Positions 42,533 through 53,500 of a stretch of DNA of 62,819 nucleotides are shown here, in pieces. A program made the position numbers and the translations under genes. The notes under the pieces were generated by a model. The model was not told where the DNA came from and made no database searches. It saw only the letters and a list, made by a program, of their open reading frames with translations. The DNA comes from a virus. The DNA lies in the IMG/VR virus record IMGVR_UViG_3300025162_000007, positions 1 through 62,819 of that record; one strand, 5' to 3'. Within the stretch, counting starts at the first letter, position 1, and each line of letters begins with the position of its first letter.

Positions 42533-43450
42533 TTATTCATTCATTAATTTTTTTAACATATCTTTTCGTTCATTTAAAGTTTTACCTTTAAACATTTCTC
42601 TAGATTGTGAGTTATCTACACCACTAGAATTTACTCCACCAAAGTTACTCATAGAGTTTTTCTTTTTCTCTTCAGCATATTTAGTGAACTTTTCTTCCAT
42701 GCGTTGTTTCTCCATACCATCTAGTGTTTTAAATATGGATTCAAAATCTTTAGCCGAGCGCCCCTCTCTTTCAACTATATCAAGTACTCTGTTAGGGTCT
42801 ACATCTGGAAACTTTTCTGCAACACTTCTAAACTGATTTTCAATAACTCGTGCATCATTTTCAATTTTTACTGATTGCATGTACTGACCTACTTGTGATA
42901 ACTGACGCTCTAGCTGAGCAATCTTTTCAGTTTGCTTAGCTACCATAGGATTATCAAATCCCTGTGCCTTCATCTTAGCTTCTACATAAGTATGTACATC
43001 AACCCCTAAAGCTTCTGCTGTACGAGTGTCTTCTTCAGAGTACTGTGGTGCTCCACCAGGCTGTCCTTTTGGGATAAGTCCAGTTAGAAATTCTTCTCCA
43101 AAAATGTCCTTAGCACGATTATAGTCTTTCTTACCTATAATCTCCTTGAGTTCATTAACTGCTTGAATGTGTGTCTCAGCTTCTTTTCTCATCCTAGAGG
43201 CTTCCTCAAATCTCTTTTCGGCAGCCGTTCCTTTTTGTGCTCTAGCAATAAGGTCTTCTTTTGTCACTTGCATTGGTTTACCGTCTACTGTTATAGTAAA
43301 CTGTTCTGCTGCAGGTGCTGCTCCTACTGCGGATGCTCCAGATGCTGGTTGTCCAGAAGCAGGTGCTGATACCGCTCCTATACTTCCAGTTCCTTCTCCA
43401 CCGCTTACTGGTGCTGAACCTGTTACTGGTGCGCTTGTTCCGTCTATCAT
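42533..43450 (-). CDS. Capsid scaffold protein
   Basis: 305 aa. Low-complexity glycine/alanine/serine N-terminus (GSAPVSGGEGTGSIGAVSAP), then ITVDGKPMQVTKEDLIARAQ and a long charged helical region (EEASRMRKEAETHIQAVNEL, EKIAQLERQLSQVGQYM), ending in a basic helix (MFKGKTLNERKDMLKKLMNE). Place between portal and capsid and helical character fit a T7 gp9-like scaffold. Confidence 0.75.
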   Translation of the reverse strand: MIDGTSAPVTGSAPVSGGEGTGSIGAVSAPASGQPASGASAVGAAPAAEQFTITVDGKPMQVTKEDLIARAQKGTAAEKRFEEASRMRKEAETHIQAVNELKEIIGKKDYNRAKDIFGEEFLTGLIPKGQPGGAPQYSEEDTRTAEALGVDVHTYVEAKMKAQGFDNPMVAKQTEKIAQLERQLSQVGQYMQSVKIENDARVIENQFRSVAEKFPDVDPNRVLDIVEREGRSAKDFESIFKTLDGMEKQRMEEKFTKYAEEKKKNSMSNFGGVNSSGVDNSQSREMFKGKTLNERKDMLKKLMNE

Positions 43451-43492
43451 TTTAATCTCCTACCATCCTGTTAAGGATAGGCTTTACTTTGT

Positions 43493-45463
43493 CTATACAG
43501 TCGGTGCAGCTTGCGCTGGGCCAGGTACCCCTTGCGGTGCTTGCATCCCGTTCTGTCCTGTCATATCAGGAGTAGCCATAGGCGCTCCTTCTTGTGGTGC
43601 TGACTGAGGAAGTTGTCCACTTTTGAACTGTTCTTCAGTAGCACCTTTCTTTATAAACGCATCAGCCATTAAGTGTTGAGCTGCATGCGCTTTTAATATT
43701 TCTTTTATTCCTGGTTGTAAATTAGCATACTCGTTAGTCTGGAAGAAGCCAAATAATTCTACATAATGTGCTAGGTGGTCATCTGCATTATAATCTATGT
43801 CAACTGGTTTTGTTGTTTGTAGCATTATATACTTTTCTTTTCTTTGTACTTTAGCAGCAGACTCACTTATATTAAAGGTACCCATTACATCCCCTAAACG
43901 AAGTAATTCAAAGAATTTATTACCATCCATCTTAATACCCCATTGCTGAGCCATAGTACCAATCTCTTGTACCATTTGTCTACGAGCTGCTGGGTCTAGT
44001 GGTAATGTTGAACCAAAATCTGTTTTTACTACATATCCGTTATTTAAATCCGCACCCATAAATGCTTTTGTTTCCATCTCGTCTTCTTCATTAAGTATAC
44101 TTATAGTTCGTTTTTCATTCCAATACTGTTTTATATCACTAAGTAGTAATTCATATATTCCTTTAACTGCTTCTTTATATCTTTCGTGAAGTTGTATATG
44201 TACTTTAGTATCTGACTCTACCATTAAGTTAGCAGCAAAACCACTAACAGCTTTAGCCATTACTCCTCTACTAAAATCTCTAACTCCTGCTATATGCTGC
44301 ATCATCTGTACCATATAATCATACGTTTGGAATACAAATGTTGGCATCTGTGGAGGTGTCATTGCTATAGGAGGACGACCTTCAGTACCTGTATAAGTAA
44401 TAGGTATAGTAGGTAAATCATTTAAAGCATTATCAGTAAGATTAGCATTTCTATCTACTAACATAAATATCTTAGTATATAACTTAACATTTTCTAATAC
44501 TCTACTAAACAACTCATTTATCTGTCGTTGAGGAGAGTTTAACATTTCCATTATACTTACTGGAAATAATTTATTAGGTGTAATTATATCTGGTAGTAAT
44601 ACTATAGGTAATTGTTTATGTTCATGAGGGTTGTCTTCTAATACTAATACTGTATAGTCATTTAAAAATAATATATGTCTACCACGATTAGCATTAAGTG
44701 GGCGAGACTTTTCTATATATTCCCATACTATTACTTTATCTGCAAAACGTCTAGCACTATTCTTGTCAGAATTAGTAGGATAATTATTATACACATCATC
44801 TGCTGTTTGCATAATATCTGCAAACTCAGGCCACATAGCTTGAGCTTCTTCTTTATCATAATATAACTTTTCCATATACCCATATACATCCATCAAGTTA
44901 TTTGATGTACTATATAAGTAATAACAATATGGCTCAATTACTCTTAACTGAGAATCTCCAGTAAATAATAACTCTTCTTTAGTTTTATCATATTGAACTA
45001 TCTCGCCTAAGTTAGCATTCCAATCTACTCGTATACATCCCATTCCATATAAAAATGTTCTCAAGATAAAATTATCTACTGCTTCTTTTACACCATATTT
45101 TTCTTTTGCGTATCTTATTAAACTATCTGCAGCAGTAGCTGTATCACGAGATTCCTGTGAGTTATTAGCAGGACTTGCTGTTACTACTGGTTCATTACTA
45201 ATTAATGTTGAGTGTAGTAAACGAACAAAACTAAAACTATGATTCATCTCAGCTTCAACTAACCACTCTCTAAATTGATTAGTTAATTCTAAACGCTTGT
45301 TATTAAGTATTTCATTTACATACTTACGATAAAAATTACTTCTATAAGCATCTTCACTTCTACGCCAATAAGTACGATGATATCCAATATGAGTATTGAA
45401 CTCCTGTACAAGTTTCTCTAACTTAGGTTTTATGTTATCCTTATTAAATACTATTGGACGCAT
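43493..45463 (-). CDS. Portal (head-tail connector) protein
   Basis: 656 aa, following the terminase by one base. Begins RPIVFNKDNIKPKLEKL, with a long helical wing (REWLVEAEMNHSFSFVRLLH) and NEPVVTASPANNSQESRDT typical of large podovirus portals. The tail is a low-complexity glutamine/proline/alanine region (GQNGMQAPQGVPGPAQAAPT). It forms the dodecameric ring through which DNA passes. Confidence 0.85.
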   Translation of the reverse strand: MRPIVFNKDNIKPKLEKLVQEFNTHIGYHRTYWRRSEDAYRSNFYRKYVNEILNNKRLELTNQFREWLVEAEMNHSFSFVRLLHSTLISNEPVVTASPANNSQESRDTATAADSLIRYAKEKYGVKEAVDNFILRTFLYGMGCIRVDWNANLGEIVQYDKTKEELLFTGDSQLRVIEPYCYYLYSTSNNLMDVYGYMEKLYYDKEEAQAMWPEFADIMQTADDVYNNYPTNSDKNSARRFADKVIVWEYIEKSRPLNANRGRHILFLNDYTVLVLEDNPHEHKQLPIVLLPDIITPNKLFPVSIMEMLNSPQRQINELFSRVLENVKLYTKIFMLVDRNANLTDNALNDLPTIPITYTGTEGRPPIAMTPPQMPTFVFQTYDYMVQMMQHIAGVRDFSRGVMAKAVSGFAANLMVESDTKVHIQLHERYKEAVKGIYELLLSDIKQYWNEKRTISILNEEDEMETKAFMGADLNNGYVVKTDFGSTLPLDPAARRQMVQEIGTMAQQWGIKMDGNKFFELLRLGDVMGTFNISESAAKVQRKEKYIMLQTTKPVDIDYNADDHLAHYVELFGFFQTNEYANLQPGIKEILKAHAAQHLMADAFIKKGATEEQFKSGQLPQSAPQEGAPMATPDMTGQNGMQAPQGVPGPAQAAPTV

Positions 45464-46854
45464 TAAATACTCTCCGTAAATAATCTATTTGGTCTTGGTT
45501 TCAAAAATTGAGAAGTAACTGCTTCCCATAGTTCACCTAGTTTAGTTGTTTCTACTTCTTTACTAGACAATCTATTTCTCATAATATTTCCATATTTAAT
45601 TGTATCAAGTACGTGATAGTCACCACGAACAGGGTCAAACTTCTGACTATCTTCTTTGTTGACATAACCAAATAATTGATTCTGGCAATCTTCACATGAC
45701 TTAAATACTTTTAAAGTTCCTTTTGCAAATGAATTATCTAATTCTACTACCATGTCTTCGTTCTTAACTTTCTTTACTCCATGATATTCTAGCCCCTTAC
45801 TTTGAGCAGTTTTTGTAAACCATGTCTCATGTACATCACTAAATCTATCACATATATTATATTCACTAGCAAATTCTTCTGCGTAATCTACTAGTCTTGT
45901 TGGTTCAATATTATCTATCATTGCTTCTTTTACTACATACCATACTGTTTCTTTGTCTTCATTAACTATATCTGATTCTGCCATTATACTTAAGCCAGCT
46001 AATCCTGATGATGCTGGGTCAACTATAAGTATCTTTCTCCACTTTTCAGGAACATGAAAATCTTCTACTATACACTCTTCATTAAATGATGGTACTAATG
46101 CACCTTCATAACTTGCCCATTCTCCTAAGTAACGTACTCTAAACTCTCTCTCAGGGAATATTTTCTTTGCTCTTTCTATCTCTTCTTTAGTAAACATAGG
46201 ACAATCATATGCTGTTGCTCTAATTATATTAACGAGTGCATCTGGATTATTAATAAAATCTTTTATTTTCTTAACAAGTTTTAATGGAGTAAATGTCATA
46301 TATACTTGACCATCTTTTCCATTAATTCCATGTGCTCCTTTAACACGCATTAGTAATTCTGTAAACGTTTTAAAGTCTGGTGGCATTTCGTCTATAATAA
46401 CTAAGTCAACTGTATCAGACTGTACTCTGCTACTACCTTTTGCCATTGCTTTAAACATTATTCTGTTTTTTGTTAGCTTGTGCTCTATACCTACTAGTAA
46501 TGATTGCTCTTTAATTTCTCTATACTCTTTTGCTGGTAACATATTCTTTATTTTCTTTTCATATATTGCTTGTGCTGCCATACTCATTGTTTCACTTACT
46601 ATCCAAATTGTTAATCCAGTTGTTTTAGTTAATGTCTTATAAGGATGTACTCCTCTAAACCAAAAGATTGCTTCTCTAACTGCACAGTGAGATTTACCTA
46701 CACGGTTAGGCAACTGAACAAAAACTAATTGCTCAGTTGCCCTGTGTGCTTTTTCCTGATAGCTAAACGGAGAGTATTCTAAACATTTAAGTTCAGAGTA
46801 TCTCTGAAACAGTCTTGAAATCTTTTCATTTCTATCTTTTTCGTTTAGTATCAT
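45463..46854 (-). CDS. terL: Terminase large subunit (packaging ATPase-nuclease)
   Basis: 463 aa. Walker A VQLPNRVGKSH at about 46-56, Walker B DLVIIDEMPPDF, coupling motif TFTPLKLV, and an RNase H-like nuclease with KILIVDPASSGLAG as the first metal-binding aspartate. The C-terminus has KFDPVRGDYHVLDTIKYGNI. All parts of a working motor are present. Short but within the range of podovirus large subunits. It sits just upstream of the portal gene. Confidence 0.93.
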   Translation of the reverse strand: MILNEKDRNEKISRLFQRYSELKCLEYSPFSYQEKAHRATEQLVFVQLPNRVGKSHCAVREAIFWFRGVHPYKTLTKTTGLTIWIVSETMSMAAQAIYEKKIKNMLPAKEYREIKEQSLLVGIEHKLTKNRIMFKAMAKGSSRVQSDTVDLVIIDEMPPDFKTFTELLMRVKGAHGINGKDGQVYMTFTPLKLVKKIKDFINNPDALVNIIRATAYDCPMFTKEEIERAKKIFPEREFRVRYLGEWASYEGALVPSFNEECIVEDFHVPEKWRKILIVDPASSGLAGLSIMAESDIVNEDKETVWYVVKEAMIDNIEPTRLVDYAEEFASEYNICDRFSDVHETWFTKTAQSKGLEYHGVKKVKNEDMVVELDNSFAKGTLKVFKSCEDCQNQLFGYVNKEDSQKFDPVRGDYHVLDTIKYGNIMRNRLSSKEVETTKLGELWEAVTSQFLKPRPNRLFTESI

Positions 46855-46861
46855 TACTTCT

Positions 46862-47344
46862 TTATAGTCCTACTGTAAACATTGGGCCAACAGAAACCAT
46901 CCAAGCTTTTGAACCCGTAAGTAACTGAGTGGCTGTTAAATCAACACCAACTTTGGCACCTTCTACTGGATAAAATAAACCTAGCCCACCCATTACTGCC
47001 ATATCATTTGCATTGACAGAAGCAATACGTGAGTAGTTATAGCCAAACCCAACTTTCAAATAAGAGTAAGGTAGAAATACTTTACCCTGTGGGCCTACAT
47101 ATAGGTTATATGAAAATTCATCAGCAGGTTTTGCCATTGAAAATTCTGCACCCATACCTATATCAAACCCTCTAACAACGCCTTTATCTGACGTGTATAG
47201 AGTGTAGTTCAATGTAGGGGCTACATTCAGTCCGTTGTCTCCGCTTTCAAAATGTGTTAATCCGCCTTTAACATCCATACTTGATGCCATAAGACAAGTT
47301 GACACAAGAAAAGCCATTACCAAAAATACTTTTTTCATCATCAT
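46862..47344 (-). CDS. Secreted outer-membrane beta-barrel-like protein
   Basis: 160 aa from ATG 47344, with AGGAGG upstream; an in-frame ATG at 47371 lies over the ribosome-binding site. Signal peptide MMMKKVFLVMAFLVSTCLMA then a series of amphipathic strands (THFESGDNGLNVAPTLNYTL, VRGFDIGMGAEFSMA, FLPYSYLKVGFGYNYSRI, AWMVSVGPMFTVGL) ending in a hydrophobic residue, as in eight-stranded OM barrels. A host-type envelope gene inside the head operon is unusual. It may alter receptors (superinfection exclusion) or help lysis. Function unknown. Confidence 0.7.
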   Translation of the reverse strand: MMMKKVFLVMAFLVSTCLMASSMDVKGGLTHFESGDNGLNVAPTLNYTLYTSDKGVVRGFDIGMGAEFSMAKPADEFSYNLYVGPQGKVFLPYSYLKVGFGYNYSRIASVNANDMAVMGGLGLFYPVEGAKVGVDLTATQLLTGSKAWMVSVGPMFTVGL

Positions 47345-47372
47345 TAAGTTCCTCCTGTTTTTAAAAGACATA

Positions 47373-48440
47373 TTATCTATTACTTTCTACTCTAAAATAA
47401 GTTGCACCAGCTTCTGAATCTGAATCATCTGCTAGTTTTTGTAGTTGCATACATGGTTGTATCCCACTAATTAAATTACTAAAATCTATTCGTGGACAAT
47501 CACACATTTTACCATCTACATAAAACTTAACATCAGATGAATCTGATATATCAATTTTAAACGTATATAACACCCCTTCTAATATTGTAATATTAGTTGG
47601 TGTATTTGAATTTGTTACTGTTCCATCTTCTGATACTATGTATAAATGTATGTTGGTACCATCATCATAAATCTTAAACCCTAAATAAAATGTTGCTGTT
47701 TCAAAATCTATGTTGTTAGCTGAACAGAATCCTATATACATCATTGCATCAATAGTTGTTCCTAGTGGTGTTGGTGTTATAGTAGGAGTTAATGCTGCGT
47801 TCATAACATCAAGCAATAGAGTTGAATCTATACCAAGTGTTGCTGGACCATATACTCCTGTAAATGTAACAGTAAATCCTGCTACCCACGTTAAAGCTAC
47901 TGGTGCTACTGTAATTGTTGCTGGAAGTCCTAATAGTAATAGTTGTGCTTTAATACCAGCAGCAACTGTAGCTAAGTTAGCATTGTATGCCACAGGAGCT
48001 GGACTATCAACACCATTATAACTAACAACAAAAGAACCATGAGTTGCTTCAAGGTCAAATGTTAGTACGTCTATTTCTACTGTTGGTGTTGCACTACCTC
48101 TTTTATATCCAGCTTTAGTTTCTAGAAAAGGTTTTTCTAAAGTTAAATACATAAGTTCATCTTTAGTATCTAAAGTAGATTGTCCTTGTCCACTACCGTC
48201 TAAACCAAAAGTACAAAATCCATCATGAAGTGCAGGTGCTACGCCTGTAACAGCGGTAGCATGACCATATAAACCGTCATATGCTATAGTACTTCCTGCA
48301 AATCCTGCATCAAGTATTCGTCTAGTTGCTGTTGCTCTATTCTGGTGCCCCTCTTTTATAAGTTTACCTACCAATCCTAGAGAAGGATATAGATTATTAA
48401 GATAACCTACTAAATCTTTATTAAGTTTTCCTCTTGACAT
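47373..48440 (-). CDS. Lectin-like virion protein with inserted Ig-like module
   Basis: 355 aa and paralogue of the next upstream gene: both start MxRGKxxKDLVxYLNNLYP and share RATATRRILDAG and a C-terminal YFRVES. The common region resembles a concanavalin-like jelly roll (LYTFKIDISDSSDVKFYVDG). The long copy has about 110 extra residues near 120-230 with FVVSYNGVDSPAPVAYNAN, a beta module widespread in phage structural proteins. Likely head decoration or tail appendage. One copy precedes terL, an odd place for a fibre gene. Confidence 0.65.
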   Translation of the reverse strand: MSRGKLNKDLVGYLNNLYPSLGLVGKLIKEGHQNRATATRRILDAGFAGSTIAYDGLYGHATAVTGVAPALHDGFCTFGLDGSGQGQSTLDTKDELMYLTLEKPFLETKAGYKRGSATPTVEIDVLTFDLEATHGSFVVSYNGVDSPAPVAYNANLATVAAGIKAQLLLLGLPATITVAPVALTWVAGFTVTFTGVYGPATLGIDSTLLLDVMNAALTPTITPTPLGTTIDAMMYIGFCSANNIDFETATFYLGFKIYDDGTNIHLYIVSEDGTVTNSNTPTNITILEGVLYTFKIDISDSSDVKFYVDGKMCDCPRIDFSNLISGIQPCMQLQKLADDSDSEAGATYFRVESNR

Positions 48441-48454
48441 TTTATTATCTCCTA

Positions 48455-49192
48455 TTAATTTCTATCACTTTCAACACGGAAATAAGTTGAGGTACTTGAC
48501 GCAGTAGACGCTACAGCCCCCTTCTCTTGCTGGAATATTGGTTGATATCCTCCAGTATAATTACTTATGTCTATACTAATATTAGGTATCAAATCATTAT
48601 TAACATAAAACTTAACGTCTGATAAATTAGATGCATCAATTTTAAATGTATAATAAGTATCATTAACTATAGTATAGTTAGTTGCTATGTTAGTATTAGT
48701 TATTACACCGTCTTTTGTACATATTAATAGAGATAGTGCAGCCCCAGTATCGTTAATTTTAAATACACAGTGTTTAGCTGTTGCTTGTAAATCTACTCCT
48801 TTAGCTGCACAGAAGCCAAAGAATGTTTTAGTAGCTTGAGCGCCACCACGAGTAAATTTAACTCTGCCCTCTATAAAAGGTTTATCTGTTGTTGTAAATG
48901 CCAGATTATCATTAGCAGATATCTGAGAATATCCTGCTCCTGCTCCATTCAAACCAATTAGGAACGTTCCATCTGATACTACTGGTGTATTACCACTTCC
49001 TGCACCTGAAGTTGCTCCTGTCAATCCATCATAAGCTAAGTCAGTACCTGCTGCACCTGCATCTAAGATACGTCTTGTAGCTGTAGCTCTTCCTTGATGT
49101 GCTTCTTTTAAAATCTTTCCTACTAAACCTAAATCAGGATAAAGGTTGTTAAGATAACTTACTAAATCCTTTCCAATTTTTCCTCTTGCCAT
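48455..49192 (-). CDS. Lectin-like virion protein, short paralogue
   Basis: 245 aa. Shares with the downstream gene the N-terminal motif (DLVSYLNNLYPDLGLVGKIL, then RATATRRILDAG) and the jelly-roll end (YYTFKIDASNLSDVKFYVNN, STYFRVESDRN). It lacks the inserted module, so it may keep the ancestral layout. Function as decoration or appendage inferred. Confidence 0.65.
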   Translation of the reverse strand: MARGKIGKDLVSYLNNLYPDLGLVGKILKEAHQGRATATRRILDAGAAGTDLAYDGLTGATSGAGSGNTPVVSDGTFLIGLNGAGAGYSQISANDNLAFTTTDKPFIEGRVKFTRGGAQATKTFFGFCAAKGVDLQATAKHCVFKINDTGAALSLLICTKDGVITNTNIATNYTIVNDTYYTFKIDASNLSDVKFYVNNDLIPNISIDISNYTGGYQPIFQQEKGAVASTASSTSTYFRVESDRN

Positions 49193-49245
49193 GTGTTTTC
49201 ACACTCCTATTTTTTATTACTAAGGTTATAGTGTCTTAGCCCACT

Positions 49246-49467
49246 CTATAAATTTCCCTTAATCATAAATCTTACTGCTGCCCCTAATGTTACTACATAT
49301 ATCCCTGTTAACCAAGATAACCACGAACGATGGTCATTAGTCATTTTACCTAGCGTAGGAATGCACTCTACTTTTTTTTCTATATTAGCTAGTCTTGCGT
49401 CTATACTTGCATACTGTGCTGCTACTCCACTATGAGCTGGACAAACACCAAAATTATCATTATTCAT
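49246..49467 (-). CDS. Small membrane protein, XhlA-like
   Basis: 73 aa with an amphipathic coil (AQYASIDARLANIEKKV) and one C-terminal membrane helix (WLSWLTGIYVVTLGAAVRF), the layout of haemolysin XhlA/holin-accessory proteins. It could be a second lysis factor, or an injection-linked protein given its place among fibre genes. Starts behind AGGAGTAG. Confidence 0.55.
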   Translation of the reverse strand: MNNDNFGVCPAHSGVAAQYASIDARLANIEKKVECIPTLGKMTNDHRSWLSWLTGIYVVTLGAAVRFMIKGNL

Positions 49468-49476
49468 TAGCTACTC

Positions 49477-49719
49477 CTACTTTAATTGTTTTAGTTCTTC
49501 TACTGTTAAAACTTTATCAGATTTTATTTCCTTTCCGTCCATCACATAAGTATAGTGTTTTTTCCACTCACCGTCGCTATCATTAAAATCAATTCTTATT
49601 TCTGTTAACATTATGTTTTCCTTTTGATAGTGCTCCAATAATGCAGCACGTTCTTTTGCAAGCATTAACATTATTGGATTAGACTGTTTTAATACGTCGC
49701 TTATTTCAACTCGTTCCAT
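49477..49719 (-). CDS. Hypothetical late protein, 80 aa
   Basis: A helical first half (LMLAKERAALLEHYQKENIML) and a charged beta hairpin-like second half (DGEWKKHYTYVMDGKEIKSD), ending VLTVEELKQLK. Lies between the membrane protein and a spike-like gene. No family recognised. Confidence 0.5.
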   Translation of the reverse strand: MERVEISDVLKQSNPIMLMLAKERAALLEHYQKENIMLTEIRIDFNDSDGEWKKHYTYVMDGKEIKSDKVLTVEELKQLK

Positions 49720-49728
49720 AATTTACTC

Positions 49729-50580
49729 CTATACAATACTTGTTATAATACCATTTGTTACTGTAACTGTTTTGCCGTCCACCGTTGTAAAAGTATCTGA
49801 TATTCCAATACCTAAATATGTTTGATTTAATACTTGGTCTAATCCTTGTTTGGCATTGATTACTGTTGGTGCATTGGCATTTGTATAATCAATTTTACTT
49901 GCTAAACTTATCTGATTTATAGTTGGTGTGGCTATATGGGTTTGTAGATTATATGTAGAGCTACTATCATAATAAGCCGACCAAGAACCAGCACCCGTTA
50001 AAAGATTAGAATGGACTTGGCTTTGGTCAACCATAGCTAAATATAAGTTTCCAGTATTTGCTACCCCTAACATTTCGTTTGCTGTCTTTTGTAACGCTGA
50101 AAACTTATTAAGGAATATCTGATAACCACTTTTAAGTATAACTGTTGGCGTAGTTGGAGTTCCACTATTACCAAAATCTATATAAGCATTTTCAAGATTA
50201 CAAACACCAGCGGTGCTGCTATCTATAAATTGTCCGGTACCACCAATATACAAAGTACAGTCTTTTAATCCAAATGGAAGGTTGTCTGCTGTTGCTCCAG
50301 TCTGTCTTGTTATCTGTTTTTTAGCAGTTGAGCCAGCTTTCCTACCACCTATAAAATAAGCGTTTTGCCAATTAGTATGAACGCCAGCGTCAATATATCC
50401 TTCGTCGCCGTCTATAATAATTTGCATCATTCTAGTTGCGTACTTTGTTTCAAAAGCTGTTCTAGTTTTAAACTGTGTCCAGTTCTCAACAGAAGTATAC
50501 CATATTTGAGTATCGCCAAGTGCTTCTTGTATTTTAATAGGAAGCACCATACCTTCGTCTGTATAAGTATACTTTATCAT
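49729..50580 (-). CDS. Tail spike-like protein, 283 aa
   Basis: Beta-rich with regularly spaced hydrophobic and asparagine/glycine residues (VHTNWQNAYFIGGRKAGS, CTLYIGGTGQFIDSSTAG, VCNLENAYIDFGNSG), suggesting a short right-handed beta-helix. The C-terminus has VINAKQGLDQVLNQTYLGIG, a possible trimer end. Directly behind the 1195-aa fibre in the same block, so a host-recognition role is likely. Confidence 0.55.
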   Translation of the reverse strand: MIKYTYTDEGMVLPIKIQEALGDTQIWYTSVENWTQFKTRTAFETKYATRMMQIIIDGDEGYIDAGVHTNWQNAYFIGGRKAGSTAKKQITRQTGATADNLPFGLKDCTLYIGGTGQFIDSSTAGVCNLENAYIDFGNSGTPTTPTVILKSGYQIFLNKFSALQKTANEMLGVANTGNLYLAMVDQSQVHSNLLTGAGSWSAYYDSSSTYNLQTHIATPTINQISLASKIDYTNANAPTVINAKQGLDQVLNQTYLGIGISDTFTTVDGKTVTVTNGIITSIV

Positions 50581-53500
50581 CTTTGTTCCTGTTCTACGTC
50601 CCCAAGTCTTAATACTACTGCACCTGGTAACGTATTGCCAACATCTGCACCCTTAACTTGGAAATATGGTTCTAACAAAGAACCGTGAGGTACATTAAGT
50701 GTTAGCCTTCCTTTACTTACTCCGTCAATAAAGCACTCACAGAACACGCCATTAGTTGTTATTAAACCACCAGTTGCAGTACCGTTTCCAGTACAAAGTA
50801 TTGTTACTTCATTTGGAGCAGTAACAGTTACTTTATAGTCGCCGTCCCAAGTACCAGTACCACCAGTCCAACCAGTTAAAGTTATGTAATCGCCATCTTT
50901 CAAATACTGTGTTGCTGCAAAAACGATAGTTGCTGTTGTTCCGTCGCCAGTTATAGAAGTTACGTTAGGTAAAGTCATAAATGGATAACAATAAAAACCA
51001 AACCGTTTCATTGTACCTACACTGACAGCCTCGTTAGTAGGTAGCGTTTCAACGTTTGCACTTTCGCTTGCCATAAACTTATAGTAACTGTCGCCAATTT
51101 CATTGATGAACTTTATGTAATCGCCTGTTGCAAAGTTCTTTAATCCAAACTCAAAATCAGTTTTATTTGTTACGCCACCGTAGATAGATAATTTCATATC
51201 CATACTTGGACGACCTGCACCAACGTAATCAAATCCGTGTCCACCAAAAGTATAAAGTACCGTATCACCTAAAGTTGCAAGTGTTGTAAGTTTAATTCCA
51301 TATAATGGTTCGTAACTTACTGCTGCAACTTGGTTTCCAGCGTCAGCAACCCAAGACGGATTAAATACATTTATAAAATTATCGTGTATCCTTAAACGTC
51401 CACCAGATTTTAATTGGCTTTCGTCAACGTACCAATTCGTTCCGTCGTCCCTAAATATTACCGTACCTTCTTGTTTGAAAACGTACTCTGTTGTATTGAC
51501 AATATATTCCCCACTTGGGAATATAAACTTATTAAGTATGTTATTTGTCCTTACTGAACAACGAGTTCCAGCGTTCTTACAAGTGATATGGTATTCGTGT
51601 ATTGGCATACCTGTTACAGCAGGGAGAGTAAACTCCTCTGGGTGTAACGGACTTGATATACCCATAAAATAATAATTCATCTGAATAGGATATGGTGCAG
51701 GAACTGCGGTTGCAAACGCTTCCCACACTGCCGCTCCAGTTGCAGGGTCTTTGCATTTCCATAACACGCCACTTGCATCATTGTTATATAACGCACCTTT
51801 GAAAAAAGCTAACCCAACAAGGACGTTGGTTCCACTATCATCATCAGTAACCAGAGGGTCTGTCGTACCATGATATATCTTAGGTGCTGCAATTTTAGCA
51901 GGGGATATACCAATTAGTGTACTACCATATTGAGTATCATTTTCTATGTTTAAGAAAATCCATTTTTTACTATTAGCATCTGTAAAAACATATCCAGCTT
52001 GTAGAATTGTAAGTGTTGCTGTTAATTGACAACTAGCATCAAAATAAATAGCTCCATCACCAATTATTCCAGTGTAAGGATATTTTCCACGAAGTAATAC
52101 TTTTCTCTTAGTTCCACTTGGAGCAAGCGAAAGCCCCATTATTTGAAATCTTTTTTCACCCTTTGTAGGGTCTGGAGTTTCCCAAGTATTTATACTTGAA
52201 AGTGCAACACCTTCAAAACTACCAACACCAGCTCCTATTGTCTGACCGCTCATTACGTTATCTTCTTTTGCAAGTTCTCGTATCTCATTATTACTATCAT
52301 AACTTGATGCTATTCCATATACATCATTACAATATACTCCAGTATCGTAGATATTAGCTCCAGCGTGTTTATATACATTACCGATATTTGGACAAGCTGC
52401 TATATAAACATTTGAACTATAATCAGCAAATACAGAATAAGTTGTGTCTGTTACTAATCCTGTTGTGTCTGCTGCATAATGAACAGCGGCAGAAGTTGAA
52501 GTTACAAACTCAATGTAATGTCCCCAAGTAGGGTCAAATCCCATTTTAGTAATTACAAAACTGTTTGTGAAATAACTTGGTGCTCCAGCGGGAGCTTGTA
52601 TTGCTATACATTTACCAACATCAACATAACCAATTACAGCATCAACATATAATCTGCCAGTTGTCGTTGCTACTATACCACCTGGTACTGTACTCTGTTC
52701 ATAACCTGTACTTCTATAAACATATCTATCAACTATCCCGTTTACGTCTGCCGTATAAGCACCACCTGTATCATAAGCTGTTGCTATAAAATACTGTCCG
52801 TGACCATCAGCTCCGCCACCAGAGAGTGTTAGAACTCCAGCATAAACCGTTGTCCACGGTGCTCCAGTTCCAGTTACCCGAACGTGTTTAACACCATTTG
52901 AATAAAGGGCGGCAAAGTTAGGTCCATATATCTGTACTACACCACCGTTAATCTGCCAATATCCATTTGTTGCAAGTGTAAAGTAAGGTATCATTCCCCC
53001 CATTAAAAGAGCAGAGGTGAATAATCGTGATGCCTGTGATTGTCCTGTTGGAATTGTTGCATTAAATCCAATACAGTTCCTTAACATATAGTTTCCAGCT
53101 TTGAACATTAAAGCCATTTCAGGGTCTTGTGAACTCCAAGATGTATCATATAAAGTTGCCGAACCTGTCGCACTACTATCAATAGATATTTGAGGTGTTC
53201 CGCTTAATTGTCCAACAAGTTGTCCACCCTGTATTGATACGTCCTTAAAATGCCCACCAGCAATAATTCCACCGAGTATAAACTCTATTGTTGGTGTATC
53301 TGTTGGACTTGTTCCACCATTAGTACCAGTGAAATCGCCATCGTAGAATGTTACGCTATCGGTAATCATTACCGCACCATTTGGTAGATTTGCTCCACTT
53401 ACTTTGAAGTTCTTAATAAATATAGATGAAGTTCTTAAATCAGTAATTTCGCCGTTGACTACCATATATTCATAAACGTCACCTGTAAACCCACCAGAGC

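Noticed and set aside
49236-49720. Second full holin/lysis cassette
   Set aside because: Only one single-membrane-segment protein is present and no endolysin adjoins it, so it is called XhlA-like without a lysis claim.
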